From: Planctomycetes bacterium syqfu
Lineage (GTDB): Bacteria > Planctomycetota > Phycisphaerae > Phycisphaerales > Phycisphaeraceae
DNA length: 64,000 nt
Assembly: GCA_020974905.1 (NCBI GenBank)
Contig: CP087563.1
Span: 4,278,001 to 4,342,000, forward strand
Direction of reading: 5' to 3'
Translations under genes and position numbers: made by a program
The notes under the pieces: generated by a model
Database searches by the model: none
Told to the model about the DNA's origin: nothing
Seen by the model: only the letters and a program-made list of their open reading frames with translations
Part shown: in pieces, positions 1 through 8,704 of the stretch
Layout: each line of letters starts with the position of its first letter
Position numbering within the stretch: the first letter of the stretch is position 1

Positions 1-567
1 CCAGCAGTTACCGCTGCGGAAAACTTCGCCACCTTCAAACCAACTGATGAAGACTTGTTCATCGGGTGCGGGGATGTCGAAATATTCGCCGTACATTTCG
101 GTGTGTTCCAGTTCGAAGCATTCACCTTCCAGGCCGTCAGCGATGGGGTGACCGCTGTTGACGCACCAGATGATTTCGCGTTCTGCAGCTTCACGCCAAC
201 GCAGTGAGCAGGTGGTGCCCAACAGGCGCTTGAGAATCTTGGAGTAATGCCCGGAGTGGAGCACGATCAGACCCATGCCTTCGAGCACGCGCTTCTGGAC
301 CTTGTCGACGATTTCGTCTTTGACTTCACCATGTGCACAGTGCCCCCACCAGGTCATCACGTCGGTGTTGGCGAGGACTTCATCCGTCAGGCCATGTTCG
401 GGTTCATCGAGCGTCGCAGTGCGGACGACGACGTTGGTGCCCAGGTGTTCTTCGATGGCAGCTTTCATCACCATGTGCATGCCATCGGGATAGAGTTTTT
501 TAACTTCTTCGCTTGTGTGTTCGTGGCGGTATTCATGCCAAACGGTTACGCGGATCGGATTGGACAT
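1..567 (-). CDS. ThuA-domain protein (trehalose-utilisation family), partial
   Basis: The reading frame starts at ATG 567 and runs off the left edge, giving 189 codons without a stop. The N-terminus ([16 protein letters not shown]) and the segment around [14 protein letters not shown] are typical of ThuA, a class-I glutamine-amidotransferase-like fold. ThuA proteins are linked to sugar metabolism (disaccharide 3-keto derivatives or trehalose use), but the reaction is unknown for most members. No signal peptide is visible, so it is probably cytoplasmic. Planctomycetes carry many ThuA paralogues beside Gfo/Idh oxidoreductases and TIM-barrel isomerases; its downstream neighbours lie outside the window. 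Confidence 0.85.
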   Translation of the reverse strand, partial: MSNPIRVTVWHEYRHEHTSEEVKKLYPDGMHMVMKAAIEEHLGTNVVVRTATLDEPEHGLTDEVLANTDVMTWWGHCAHGEVKDEIVDKVQKRVLEGMGLIVLHSGHYSKILKRLLGTTCSLRWREAAEREIIWCVNSGHPIADGLEGECFELEHTEMYGEYFDIPAPDEQVFISWFEGGEVFRSGNCW

Positions 568-655
568 CGTGCACTCCAGTTGGAAGTTCAGTGTTGGGGG
601 TTACGGAAAGATACAACTTTATCCGATGGCAGGGTGGATGCAAGTGTGAAGACAG

Positions 656-773
656 GGTGTATGGGGTGTCGGGTTTGGGGTGTGGGGTAAAAGACAGGAT
701 CAATCATTCTGTTCTCATATGTCATTTTCAAAATTTCCAACCCTACACCCTACACCCTACACCCCAAGCCCCA
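656..773. repeat. Inverted repeat of GGTGTAGG-like units
   Basis: The left part is a run of G-rich units (ggtgtatggggtgtcgggt) and the right part is its imperfect complement (accctacaccctacaccc), with about 50 bp between. Unit length is about 7. It fills the gap between the divergent ThuA and folD genes. It has the same architecture as the other tandem-unit inverted repeats in this window but a different unit sequence. Confidence 0.6.
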
Positions 774-792
774 ACGCCAGACATCCGTTATA

Positions 793-1668
793 ATGACCGG
801 CATGAGCAATACCCTCGATAACAAGATTCTCGGTAAACCCGTGGCAGACAGCATCATGCAGACCACGGCAGCCCGCGTTGCCAGGATCAAGGAGCAGACC
901 GGTGGTAAAACCGTCTGCCTGGCCACCGTCCTCGTTGGCGAAGATCCGGCATCGCACACCTACATCCGAATGAAACACAATCGCTGTGAGCAGGCAGGCA
1001 TCGCGTCGCGACACGTCAAGCTCGATGACACCACCACCACCGAACAGTTGGTGGCAACCATCACCGAACTGGGCAACGACCCGGACGTGCATGGCATCTT
1101 GCTTCAGCATCCGGTGCCCAAGCAGATTGACGAACGGGCTGCATTTGAAGCGATCCCCGTTGCCAAGGATGTCGACGGTGTGACCTATGGCAGCTTCAGT
1201 CGCATGTGGTTTGATGAGCCTGGCTGCTTCCCAAGCTGTACGCCCCAGGGCATCATGCTTTTGCTCGAGTCGGCCAACATTGATCTGTCGGGTAAGCATG
1301 CGGTGGTCATCGGTCGCTCGCCGATTCTCGGTAAGCCCATGGCCGGTTTGCTGCTTGCCAAAAATGCCACGGTGACCATCTGTCACAGCCGAACCAAGGA
1401 CCTCCCCCAGATGGTCAAGCAGGCTGACATCGTCGTTGCTGCCGTCGGCAAGTCTGAATTTGTCCAGGGCGATTGGCTTAAGGATGGCGCGATTGTCATG
1501 GACGCCGGCTACAACCCCGGCAATGTCGGCGATGTGCACTTTGAGTCCGCTGCCAAAGTCGCCAGCCTCATCACCCCCGTCCCCGGCGGCGTCGGCCCGA
1601 TGACGTTGGCGGTCCTCATGCAACAGACTTCATTGGCTGCAGCGCAACAACTGGGTGTTTCCGAATAA
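793..1668 (+). CDS. folD: Bifunctional methylene-THF dehydrogenase / methenyl-THF cyclohydrolase
   Basis: FolD interconverts 5,10-methylene-THF, 5,10-methenyl-THF and 10-formyl-THF with NADP in the cytoplasm. The family signatures are all visible: the catalytic Tyr/Lys segment SHTYIRMKHNRCEQAGI, the VDGV stretch, the substrate loop SCTPQGIM, the nucleotide site VVIGRSPILGKPMAGLLL and the C-terminal TPVPGGVGPMTLA. At 291 aa it has the normal length. Two in-frame ATGs exist, at 793 and 802; the second (MSNTLDNK) fits the family N-terminus better, but neither has a clear Shine-Dalgarno sequence. It appears to be monocistronic, followed by a palindromic repeat. Confidence 0.97.
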   Translation: MTGMSNTLDNKILGKPVADSIMQTTAARVARIKEQTGGKTVCLATVLVGEDPASHTYIRMKHNRCEQAGIASRHVKLDDTTTTEQLVATITELGNDPDVHGILLQHPVPKQIDERAAFEAIPVAKDVDGVTYGSFSRMWFDEPGCFPSCTPQGIMLLLESANIDLSGKHAVVIGRSPILGKPMAGLLLAKNATVTICHSRTKDLPQMVKQADIVVAAVGKSEFVQGDWLKDGAIVMDAGYNPGNVGDVHFESAAKVASLITPVPGGVGPMTLAVLMQQTSLAAAQQLGVSE

Positions 1669-1677
1669 AACCATTTG

Positions 1678-1757
1678 AACCGCCAAGACGCCAAGGACGC
1701 CAAGATCAATCAGAGTTTTTGACTCTCTTAACTTGGCGCTCTTGGCGTCTTGGCGGT
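1678..1757. repeat. CTTGGCG-unit inverted repeat
   Basis: Two 26-nt arms, aaccgccaagacgccaagg and its near-exact complement ending cttggcgtcttggcggt, are separated by about 28 nt. Each arm is made of degenerate units around CGCCAAGA. A larger copy of the same family lies at 11900-12183. The element follows folD and runs to within 14 nt of the next start codon. Confidence 0.8.
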
Positions 1758-1770
1758 AAAACAAAAAAAT

Positions 1771-2349
1771 ATGTCACAGTTAAACAACCCATATCAGATC
1801 CAGCGAACCACCGGCGTGTGTGCTTTTACCGAGCGTAAACTTGAGCCCGGTGAGGAGTATGTCGCAACACTCGTCGATGCGCCTTTGGAAGAAGGTCAAA
1901 AACCCGGCAAAGACGATCCGGGCTTTATTCGCATTGATATCTCCATGGAGGCATGGGAAGAAGGCAAGCGGCCGGACAATCTCTTTAGCTTCTGGAAGAC
2001 CACCGTCCCCGAACCGTCCAAGAAGAAAAAGCTCTTCGTCGACGACAGCGTGCTCATGAACCTGCTGCTGCGTCTGGCTGACGAAACACAACCGCAGCGT
2101 CAGGCTTTCCGCTTTGTCATCGCCTTGATTCTCATGCGTAAGAAACTCTTGCGTTACGACAAATCCGCCAAGCAGGAGGATGGCACGGAAGTCTGGACCA
2201 TGACGCCCAAGATGGATGTTACCAAGGGACACATGGGCAAGTGGGACGAAAAAAACAAGCTTCAGATCATCGACCCGCATCTGGATGAAGACCAAATCCA
2301 ACAGGTCTCCGACCAACTTGGTCAGATCCTCGAAGGCGAACTCGAATAA
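1771..2349 (+). CDS. Conserved hypothetical protein
   Basis: This is a 192-aa soluble protein with no signal peptide or membrane segment. The start is ATG 1771 (MSQLNNPYQIQRTTG); an upstream in-frame TTG lies inside the repeat and is unlikely. The N-terminal third contains TTGVCAFTERKLEPGEEY, which looks like a small Cys-containing recognition element; the rest is rich in charged residues, with a Lys-rich patch (PEPSKKKKLF) and a helical segment rich in Leu and Arg. I do not recognise the family. The next gene, 90 bp downstream on the same strand, encodes a lipoprotein, so the two may be co-transcribed and act together. Confidence 0.75.
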   Translation: MSQLNNPYQIQRTTGVCAFTERKLEPGEEYVATLVDAPLEEGQKPGKDDPGFIRIDISMEAWEEGKRPDNLFSFWKTTVPEPSKKKKLFVDDSVLMNLLLRLADETQPQRQAFRFVIALILMRKKLLRYDKSAKQEDGTEVWTMTPKMDVTKGHMGKWDEKNKLQIIDPHLDEDQIQQVSDQLGQILEGELE

Positions 2350-2439
2350 CACCGGCAAACTTGAGCAGCAGATGTCAATCTGGTGCAGGTTCACACCGTG
2401 GTCTAATGCTCTACATAACCTCATGAATCTAGGAACACG

Positions 2440-3372
2440 ATGAAAGACGCAACGCAATCACAAGGTTTGGCTTTCATACGTTATGCACTGCTGCTGACCG
2501 CCATGCTCTGCCTGGTTGGCTGTGAGCTTTTCCCCAAAAATAACAGCAACAACGCGGTCCCCGCTGCCTACAAGCGTCCGCCGATGATCATGCCCAGCTA
2601 TGGGAAATTGGTCGAAGGACATAACAGTCACATCAAGGGCCTCACCCGCGTCTGGGCCAAGGCCAACATCGATGTGACCTATCGCAATGAAGAGGGCAAA
2701 ACCAAAAAGGAGTCCGGCGATCAGTCCACCTTGATGATCGACCTACCCCAGAACGTTGCACTCTCACTGGGCAAGTTTGGGTTAGGCACACTGCTCTGGG
2801 CAGGCTGTGATGATGAACATTTCTGGTTCTTCGATCTCATCGGCGAAAAGAGTATGCTCTACGGTTCACACAGTTCCCTGTCGCATGTGAACATTCGCAA
2901 CTTACCATTACAGATCCGGCCAGCAGATATCCCGATGCTCCTCGGACTCTTGCCTTTGAATCCCAACGGGCAGGCCAAGGTCGGTTGGGAGCGTGGTTAC
3001 TTCACCATCCAGCCCACCGACACCAACGTCAAAATTCTCATCGACCCGGTTTCCTATGCCGTGCGTCAGGTGATTATTTTTGCCCCCAATGGTCAGCCTG
3101 CAGTGATCTCAACGCTCAATCAGCTTTACGGTTTACCTCTTGCTGATAGTGACGCCAAAGCCTATCTGCATCTTGCGATTCGCATTGACGTGCCTTCGGA
3201 GGGGTTCATGATGAACGCCAAACTCTCACAGGTCACCGACGCCAAACCCGGCGTGGACCGTGCCAAGGACAAAGCCTTCGCCCGCGGTTTTGATTGGCAT
3301 TACCTGGCAGACCGCGCGTTTAAAATCCCATTGGACCAACGTGTCAATCTGGATCAGCAATTACGATATTAG
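2440..3372 (+). CDS. Outer-membrane-type lipoprotein, possibly LolA/LolB-like fold
   Basis: This 310-aa protein has a lipoprotein signal peptide with the lipobox LVGC near residue 28. The mature part has the pattern of a LolA/LolB-like or DUF4292-like half-barrel: a start with an amphipathic alternation (VWAKANIDVTYRNEEGK), then STLMIDLPQNVALSLG, a DDEHFWFFDL strand pair, and a C-terminal stretch on how a value depends on coefficients (VKILIDPVSYAVRQVIIF). That fold binds lipids or lipoproteins, but the assignment here is by appearance only. It lies between a conserved unknown and a PrsW-type protease on the same strand. Confidence 0.75.
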   Translation: MKDATQSQGLAFIRYALLLTAMLCLVGCELFPKNNSNNAVPAAYKRPPMIMPSYGKLVEGHNSHIKGLTRVWAKANIDVTYRNEEGKTKKESGDQSTLMIDLPQNVALSLGKFGLGTLLWAGCDDEHFWFFDLIGEKSMLYGSHSSLSHVNIRNLPLQIRPADIPMLLGLLPLNPNGQAKVGWERGYFTIQPTDTNVKILIDPVSYAVRQVIIFAPNGQPAVISTLNQLYGLPLADSDAKAYLHLAIRIDVPSEGFMMNAKLSQVTDAKPGVDRAKDKAFARGFDWHYLADRAFKIPLDQRVNLDQQLRY

Positions 3373-3399
3373 TTAATTTTAAGTTTTCGGGGGTGAGCC

Positions 3400-5040
3400 A
3401 TGGGACATGCCCAATGGTCTGATAAGTCATACAGTCGACGCTTGCTCTGGCAAATCGTTATTGGCAGTTTCATCTTGGCTATCGCTGGTGCTTATGCGGT
3501 TGATTTTGTTCATCAACGATGGACTGAGGATCACCATCCTGATATTGATCTTCTCAATGAACAGTTTCGTCAAGCCATTGAGCAATTTGATCCGTCGATC
3601 TTCCTTCTATCCATTGCACGTCCCGAGCAAGAGACAAGCCAATCGCTGATCACTTTTCTGACGAAGCTGTCACCGGATGAAATGTGCCTCTGGTTGGAAC
3701 ATATTGCAAGGCATCATAATGATCAAGATTTAAAACTCATCAAGTCGATCATGGTCTTAGACGATGGTGCTTACGAATATCTCAAACTATACCGTGCACT
3801 TTGGACAAGCTTGCCAATAAAGCCCCATGACGCAACGCTGCCGGTGCAACTTGGCCAGTTACTTGAAGCTGACCCTATTAGCCGTTACGCGCATTTTGCA
3901 GTTGGTGTTTACTGGTTGCACCATCACCAGATTGATCCTGCCATAGAGGCTTATTGGGCTGAGGCCGAGCAATATGATGCGGACTATGCTCGGGAGCAGG
4001 TTGTCACTATCTGCTTTGCGTATGAACGCTATGACGCGATGGCAAAATGGGTTTCCGATCCATCTTACCAACCGCTGTTAACCGAGCATGACCGGATTGT
4101 CATTCATGCAGGCAATGGCAATTGGTGGGTTGTGTTCTGGCGGGTTCCGATATTGGTATGGGGAGATGTTTCGCCCTACCTTGCAGTCCTGAGTTTAATC
4201 GTGGGAAGCTTCTGGTTTGTATTTTTGATCCTGGCATCGCAGCCCGGTGATGCATTGCCAAGGCGGATTGGCTTGGGAATTGCGGCGGTGTGCCTGGGTA
4301 TTTTAAGTGTCTGGCCGACTATTTTCATGGCAATCTGGCAGGAATATGCATGGGGGTTGATCGAGGGTGAAACCCCTATTTCCAAGGTGCTATTTTACAT
4401 TCTGGGCGTGGGGCTGCGCGAGGAGTTAGCCAAGGCATTGTTGGTCTTGCCGCTGGTCCCCTGGCTTGCCAAACGAGACGATGGCTTGTGTATGCTTTTA
4501 ATCAGTGCATGTGTCGGGCTTGGTTTTGCAGTTGAAGAAAACATGCAATACTACGACCGGTTTGAGATGGGGAGTATTGCAGGCCGATTTTTGACAGCCA
4601 ATATCATGCACATGATGCTCACAGGTTGGGTTGGCATGGAGCTGTGCTGGCTATGGCGATATCCACGCAAACGCGCTGTGGAGTTTGTCAGCGTGTTTGC
4701 CCTGGCTGTAATTGGGCACGGCGCCTATGACGTGGCCTTTGACCTGGTCGACCCCCAGGACATGTTCCTGATGAGTATCGCGCCTTACGTCATTCTGCTT
4801 CTGATTGTCTATCGTTTTTTCCATCTCATTCGAAGCTACCGCCAGCCAAGTCAACAGGGCGTGAGTCTGATGTTTGTCTACACGCTTGGTGTTTGCGTTT
4901 CAGGTCTCGTGATGGTCTGGCTGCAAAGCTGGCTATTGGGTCCCGCCGAAGCCTTTACCACCATCTCCCAGGAAGTGATGTTTATGGGAATCATGTCCGT
5001 TGTCATGTTTCAGCAGATTCCCCAATCGCTTCGTGATTGA
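3400..5040 (+). CDS. PrsW-family intramembrane metalloprotease with N-terminal helical domain
   Basis: This 546-aa protein starts at ATG 3400, 27 bp after the lipoprotein gene, so the pair is probably an operon. An N-terminal membrane helix (about residues 15-35) is followed by a 200-residue helical, TPR-like extracytoplasmic part, then seven or eight membrane helices from about residue 250. The PrsW catalytic motifs are present: EELAK (E341, E342, K345), the second Glu pair in VEENMQYY (E379, E380), H404 in NIMHMM and H440 in VIGHGAYD. PrsW proteases cleave membrane anti-sigma factors or similar targets; the substrate here is unknown. The extra N-terminal domain is not part of the classic Bacillus protein and may recruit substrate. 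Confidence 0.85.
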   Translation: MGHAQWSDKSYSRRLLWQIVIGSFILAIAGAYAVDFVHQRWTEDHHPDIDLLNEQFRQAIEQFDPSIFLLSIARPEQETSQSLITFLTKLSPDEMCLWLEHIARHHNDQDLKLIKSIMVLDDGAYEYLKLYRALWTSLPIKPHDATLPVQLGQLLEADPISRYAHFAVGVYWLHHHQIDPAIEAYWAEAEQYDADYAREQVVTICFAYERYDAMAKWVSDPSYQPLLTEHDRIVIHAGNGNWWVVFWRVPILVWGDVSPYLAVLSLIVGSFWFVFLILASQPGDALPRRIGLGIAAVCLGILSVWPTIFMAIWQEYAWGLIEGETPISKVLFYILGVGLREELAKALLVLPLVPWLAKRDDGLCMLLISACVGLGFAVEENMQYYDRFEMGSIAGRFLTANIMHMMLTGWVGMELCWLWRYPRKRAVEFVSVFALAVIGHGAYDVAFDLVDPQDMFLMSIAPYVILLLIVYRFFHLIRSYRQPSQQGVSLMFVYTLGVCVSGLVMVWLQSWLLGPAEAFTTISQEVMFMGIMSVVMFQQIPQSLRD

Positions 5041-5061
5041 TTTTCCATTTGGCACACACAT

Positions 5062-5103
5062 AAAAAAAGCGGCTGTAACGGTTGGTGTTACAGTCGCTTT
5101 TTC
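5062..5103. terminator. Bidirectional intrinsic terminator
   Basis: The hairpin GCGGCTGTAAC / GTTACAGTCGC (one G-T pair) has a short loop, with seven A on the left and five or more T on the right. It lies between the convergent PrsW-like gene and the aldolase gene and can terminate both. Confidence 0.85.
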
Positions 5104-5157
5104 ATATCAATTGACCGGTGCATCATCACGATGCGGTATCACAGTCTTAAATTGCAA

Positions 5158-6132
5158 TCAAGTTTCGCTGGTGCACTTGTCGTAGAACTCAACGTACTTG
5201 TCTTTGTTTTCTTCGTCCGCACGACAGGCCATGGCTGCACGCGGGTGTTGATTCAGCAGTCCGCCGATGGCGTAGGGGATCGTCGGACCCCATTCCATTT
5301 CCTTGCGGAGATCGACAAAGTAATCCTGAAGCAGTTTGTAGATCGGGCGTTCGTGGAACTTGGGATTACGCAGGAATCCGATGAGTAGTTCCATCGGGCA
5401 GTTGCCTGCACCGCGACCCAGGCCCATCATCGTTGCGTCGATGCGGTTACAGCCGAGGATGATCGCTTCGATGGTGTTGGCAAAGGCAAGCTGCTGATTG
5501 TTGTGAGCATGGATGCCGATTTCCTTGCCGGTGGCAAAGCCCTGGTATTTCTTGACGAGGTAGTCGATCTGTTCACGGTACAAAGCACCGAAGCTGTCGA
5601 CGACGACGACTGTGCTGCACGGTGTCTGGGCGATGACTTCCAACGCCTGATCCAGTTCAGGTTCAGAAGCCGTGGAGACTGCCATGATGTTGCAGTAGAC
5701 TTCGTAGCCTTTTTCGTGAGCATCGTGAATCATGTCCACCGCGATGGGAATCTGGTGCAGGTAAGTTGCCACGCGAATGATATCGAGCACCGAATCACTC
5801 TTGGGCAGGATGTCCTTTTTGTAGTCGCACTTTTCAGCGTCGGCCATGACCGCGATTTTCAGGTCCGTGTCATTGTCGCCAACGATCTTGCGAATTTCTT
5901 CTTCGTCGGAGAATTTGAATGGGCCGAAGTCGTCGGTGCTAAAGAGTTTTTTGTCACCCTTGTAGCCGATTTCCATGGCATCGATCCCCGCTTCGACACA
6001 GGTCTGGTACACAGCCTTGACCAACTCAGGATCGAACTTGTGATTGTTCATCAGACCACCGTCACGGATCGTGCAGTCCAGAACCTGTAATTCAGGGCGA
6101 TAGGTCACCCACGGTGCTTTGGTTTCGCTCAT
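5158..6132 (-). CDS. HMGL/DmpG-type aldolase
   Basis: This 324-aa TIM-barrel enzyme has the DRE-TIM metallolyase signature: LDCTIRDGG near the N-terminus (Arg and Asp of the catalytic pair), an AMEIGYKG strand, and the metal-binding IGIHAHNNQQLAFANT (His-x-His). It resembles 4-hydroxy-2-oxovalerate aldolase and HMG-CoA lyase, in which a divalent metal and a base drive retro-aldol or retro-Claisen cleavage. The C-terminal part (MGLGRGAGNCPMELL) also fits the family. No acetaldehyde dehydrogenase partner (DmpF-like) is nearby, so the exact substrate cannot be inferred. Similar proteins in other bacteria sit with nucleotide-sugar genes. Confidence 0.8.
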   Translation of the reverse strand: MSETKAPWVTYRPELQVLDCTIRDGGLMNNHKFDPELVKAVYQTCVEAGIDAMEIGYKGDKKLFSTDDFGPFKFSDEEEIRKIVGDNDTDLKIAVMADAEKCDYKKDILPKSDSVLDIIRVATYLHQIPIAVDMIHDAHEKGYEVYCNIMAVSTASEPELDQALEVIAQTPCSTVVVVDSFGALYREQIDYLVKKYQGFATGKEIGIHAHNNQQLAFANTIEAIILGCNRIDATMMGLGRGAGNCPMELLIGFLRNPKFHERPIYKLLQDYFVDLRKEMEWGPTIPYAIGGLLNQHPRAAMACRADEENKDKYVEFYDKCTSET

Positions 6133-6251
6133 TTTTTTTCGCTTCCTTCTGTCTCACCGGAGATTTTCGGTGGGCAAAGATTGTATGGGTTGGGGCTCTG
6201 GATAGCAAAAAAGACTACGATGTCCATTGGCGGCCGGGCGATAAGAAATTG

Positions 6252-6401
6252 AACGCGAAGGCACGAAGGTCGCGAAGGACACAAAGGTTAAGACAAATTT
6301 TCAATTGATGCAGATGTGAACAGGCAAGTCGCGAAATCGGTTTGAACAAAAAGATTCTGTCTTGTCTTCGTGATCTTCGTGTCCTTTGCGCCTTTGCGTT
6401 A
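6252..6401. repeat. CGAAGGACA-unit inverted repeat
   Basis: The left arm, acgcgaaggcacgaaggtcg, and the right arm, cttcgtgatcttcgtgtcc, are imperfect complements made of degenerate 9-nt units. The loop is about 60 nt. The left arm is followed by TAAGACA (6289-6295), a heptamer also found just inside the arms of several other repeats here. A single arm of the same type is at 30839-30880. With flanks it fills the 300 bp between the aldolase and MFS genes. Confidence 0.7.
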
Positions 6402-6433
6402 AAAACATGATGTCACGAATATCGAGAACCCAA

Positions 6434-8305
6434 TCACTTCAAAGCCAGCATGCATTCGCGGAGTTCGGCTAATGCCTGGGCTTCGTCTGCGGTTTTGTCC
6501 ACCACCATCGGCTTGCCGAAGGTGACGGTGGTTTTACTTGGGCACAAAAAATGCCAGAGCATGTGATGCTTCAACGGTGTCCCCTCAATCCACACCGGCA
6601 CGATCACCGCGCCGGACTTCTTGGCGATCCACGTGATCCCCGATTGGAACTCCTTGAGTTCACGTTCTTCACGTTGCAACGCGCCTTCGGGAAAGAGACC
6701 GACGATGTCGCCTTGCTTGAGAATGTTTACCAGCAAGCGCACCTGTGACAACCGTGATTCGTCTTCGCTGATGGCAATGGGGTTGATTGCTTTCCACAAC
6801 GGTTCCATGGCTTTGTATTGGTAATTCTTCATCATCAACCAACGGACCATGCGCGTCACCCTGGCCTGCATGACAAACGGGTCCAAACCGGTGGTGTGGT
6901 TGGCTGCAAGAATCACCGCGCCGGTGTGCGGGACGTGATGTTGCCCGCGGACTTCCAGACGATGCCAGACGAAGCAGTACAGCCGTTCGATGCGCCAACA
7001 GGCATTGGCAATCGGATTGAGCATCGGACCGCTGCGTGCATAACGGATCAACTGCGACAACCCAAGCAGCAACAACACCGGCCCAAGAATCAGCATCACA
7101 TAGCGAATGTTCACATCTGCATTGGGTAACCGCCAGATACACAGATGCGTCAGCACACTGCAGGTGGTATTGGCCATAGAGTTGAGCCCCATGACCCGGC
7201 CGCGGATGAAATTGGCAGCACTGGTTTGAAGCAGCGTCATCACGCTGATGATGATCATGTTGCCAAAGAGTCCGATGCAGAACGCTGAAAGGTACATCAC
7301 CCACATCACAGGCACCAGTGCCATTGTCAACAGGAAAACACCGACAAACAGGAATGCCGTGAACATGATCAAGCCTGCTTCGCGTCGGGTTCGGACCCAT
7401 GCGATCACACCAGCGCCCACGAGCATGCCCACACCCAAGGTCGCAGTGACCATGGTGTAATGCTCCATGAGCGCTTTGTCCTGCAAATCGAAGTGGATTT
7501 TGGAGACCCCCAGAATGCTGCTGGTCACCACGGAGGCCACCGCCCAGACGAGCATGTTCATGACGATCAGCGAGGCAATGCGTTTGTGTTGCAGGCAGTA
7601 TTTGAGTGAATAACCAAACGCCTTGGCTTTGGGTTTTGGGGTGGGTTGATTGGTGTGCGTGTGGTGTTTGACGGGTTTGAGGAATGCAAAGAACCAGCCG
7701 GAGATCAGGTAGAACAGCGAGCCGATGATCAGGCCGGTGCGGATGGTGCTCGCCATTTCCGGGTCGATGATCTTGCCCCCGACGACAAGTCCGACCTGGG
7801 CGGCGATGATGGCAATGACGAGGATGATCGCGTTGCCTGCCTGGAGTTGAGAGCGTGGGATGATCTGCGGGATGATGGCATTGCGCGCGGGGTTGAAGAT
7901 GGCTGCAAAGCTGCCGATGGCAAAGAGCGATGCGTAAATCTTCCAGTGTTGATCATCAGGCAAGTGTGCACTACCCGTTGCCGAGGCGAGCAACCATGCA
8001 CAGTAAAGCATGATCAGGCCCCGCGACTCATCACAGCCGAGTAACACCCATTTGCGCGGGAGTCGGTCCGAGAGCCAGCCCCCGACGATGGAGAAAAACA
8101 GGTAGGGCAGGAAGAACCAGAACTGGGTCGCAGCATTGATCGCGGTCGCATCGGCATTGGCAGCCAAACCGCCCAGCAGCGTGAGACTGCCGAGCATGAT
8201 CATGCGATCGCCAAAGCCGCTGGCAGCGGTCGACGTCCACATCAGCGAGAAGTTGAGTTGTCGCCAAAGCGGTAAAGTTTTGCGGGAAGTTGGCCCGGTG
8301 TTCAT
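6434..8305 (-). CDS. MFS transporter fused to 1-acylglycerol-3-phosphate acyltransferase (LplT-Aas-like)
   Basis: The 623-aa product has an N-terminal 11-12 helix major-facilitator domain (about residues 10-415, with WLSDRLPRKWVLLGCDESRG after helix 2) and a C-terminal PlsC acyltransferase domain (about 430-615). The acyltransferase motifs are clear: NHTTGLDP (HX4D catalytic motif), GLFPEGAL (FPEG substrate motif) and VIVPVWIEGTP. The arrangement recalls E. coli LplT plus Aas, where a lysophospholipid flippase feeds a re-acylation enzyme, but without the AMP-ligase domain. The likely job is import and re-acylation of lysophospholipids at the inner membrane. The start MNTGPTSRK is the only sensible one. 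Confidence 0.87.
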   Translation of the reverse strand: MNTGPTSRKTLPLWRQLNFSLMWTSTAASGFGDRMIMLGSLTLLGGLAANADATAINAATQFWFFLPYLFFSIVGGWLSDRLPRKWVLLGCDESRGLIMLYCAWLLASATGSAHLPDDQHWKIYASLFAIGSFAAIFNPARNAIIPQIIPRSQLQAGNAIILVIAIIAAQVGLVVGGKIIDPEMASTIRTGLIIGSLFYLISGWFFAFLKPVKHHTHTNQPTPKPKAKAFGYSLKYCLQHKRIASLIVMNMLVWAVASVVTSSILGVSKIHFDLQDKALMEHYTMVTATLGVGMLVGAGVIAWVRTRREAGLIMFTAFLFVGVFLLTMALVPVMWVMYLSAFCIGLFGNMIIISVMTLLQTSAANFIRGRVMGLNSMANTTCSVLTHLCIWRLPNADVNIRYVMLILGPVLLLLGLSQLIRYARSGPMLNPIANACWRIERLYCFVWHRLEVRGQHHVPHTGAVILAANHTTGLDPFVMQARVTRMVRWLMMKNYQYKAMEPLWKAINPIAISEDESRLSQVRLLVNILKQGDIVGLFPEGALQREERELKEFQSGITWIAKKSGAVIVPVWIEGTPLKHHMLWHFLCPSKTTVTFGKPMVVDKTADEAQALAELRECMLALK

Positions 8306-8531
8306 GTTGCGAAGTGTACCAGAGGTCGCAGGGCGATGTGTGTTTTTGTTTCAGGTGTGTCGTGTGATGTCCACGCGGGATTGAGCGAAGCGCAAATGGG
8401 ATATGAGTGAACGTATTGAGATTCAAGTTAACCGACCGTTACCCCGCTGCGACACGCATGCGTGTTAATGCAACAGATGACGACTCAATGGTACAGGTGG
8501 ATTCTTGCAGTTGGCCTCAAATGCATCATTT

Positions 8532-8599
8532 CAAGGCAACCGAGCCAAGATGGCTCGGCTATATGCACATAGCCCGGTCATCTTGGCCGGGATTGCTTG
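8532..8599. repeat. Nested double-hairpin palindrome
   Basis: The element contains CCGAGCCA-aga-TGGCTCGG (perfect 8-bp stem) and CCCGGTCA-tct-TGGCCGGG. The two hairpins are flanked by CAAGGCAA / TTGCTTG and joined by CTAT-atgcac-ATAG, so the whole 68 nt can also fold as one long palindrome. It lies in the 400-bp gap between the divergent MFS-acyltransferase and P-loop ATPase genes; I see nothing else definite in that gap. Confidence 0.65.
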
Positions 8600-8704
8600 A
8601 AAACAAACGCCATGCAATGGACGGCTGGTGCTTCTGAGGGCGCAAAAATGCGTGGCTCCGGTTAAGATGGTGGCGGACCGTACTTTGCCAAGGGGCGCTA
8701 CACC

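Noticed and set aside
757-1623. Long open frame antisense to folD (288 codons)
   Set aside because: It mirrors the codon structure of folD on the other strand, has no protein-family features and no ribosome site.
5503-6090. Long open frame antisense to the aldolase gene
   Set aside because: Shadow of the real gene, with biased composition and no recognisable domain. The same applies to frames opposite the TPR gene (49843-50502) and the MFS gene (6669-7400).
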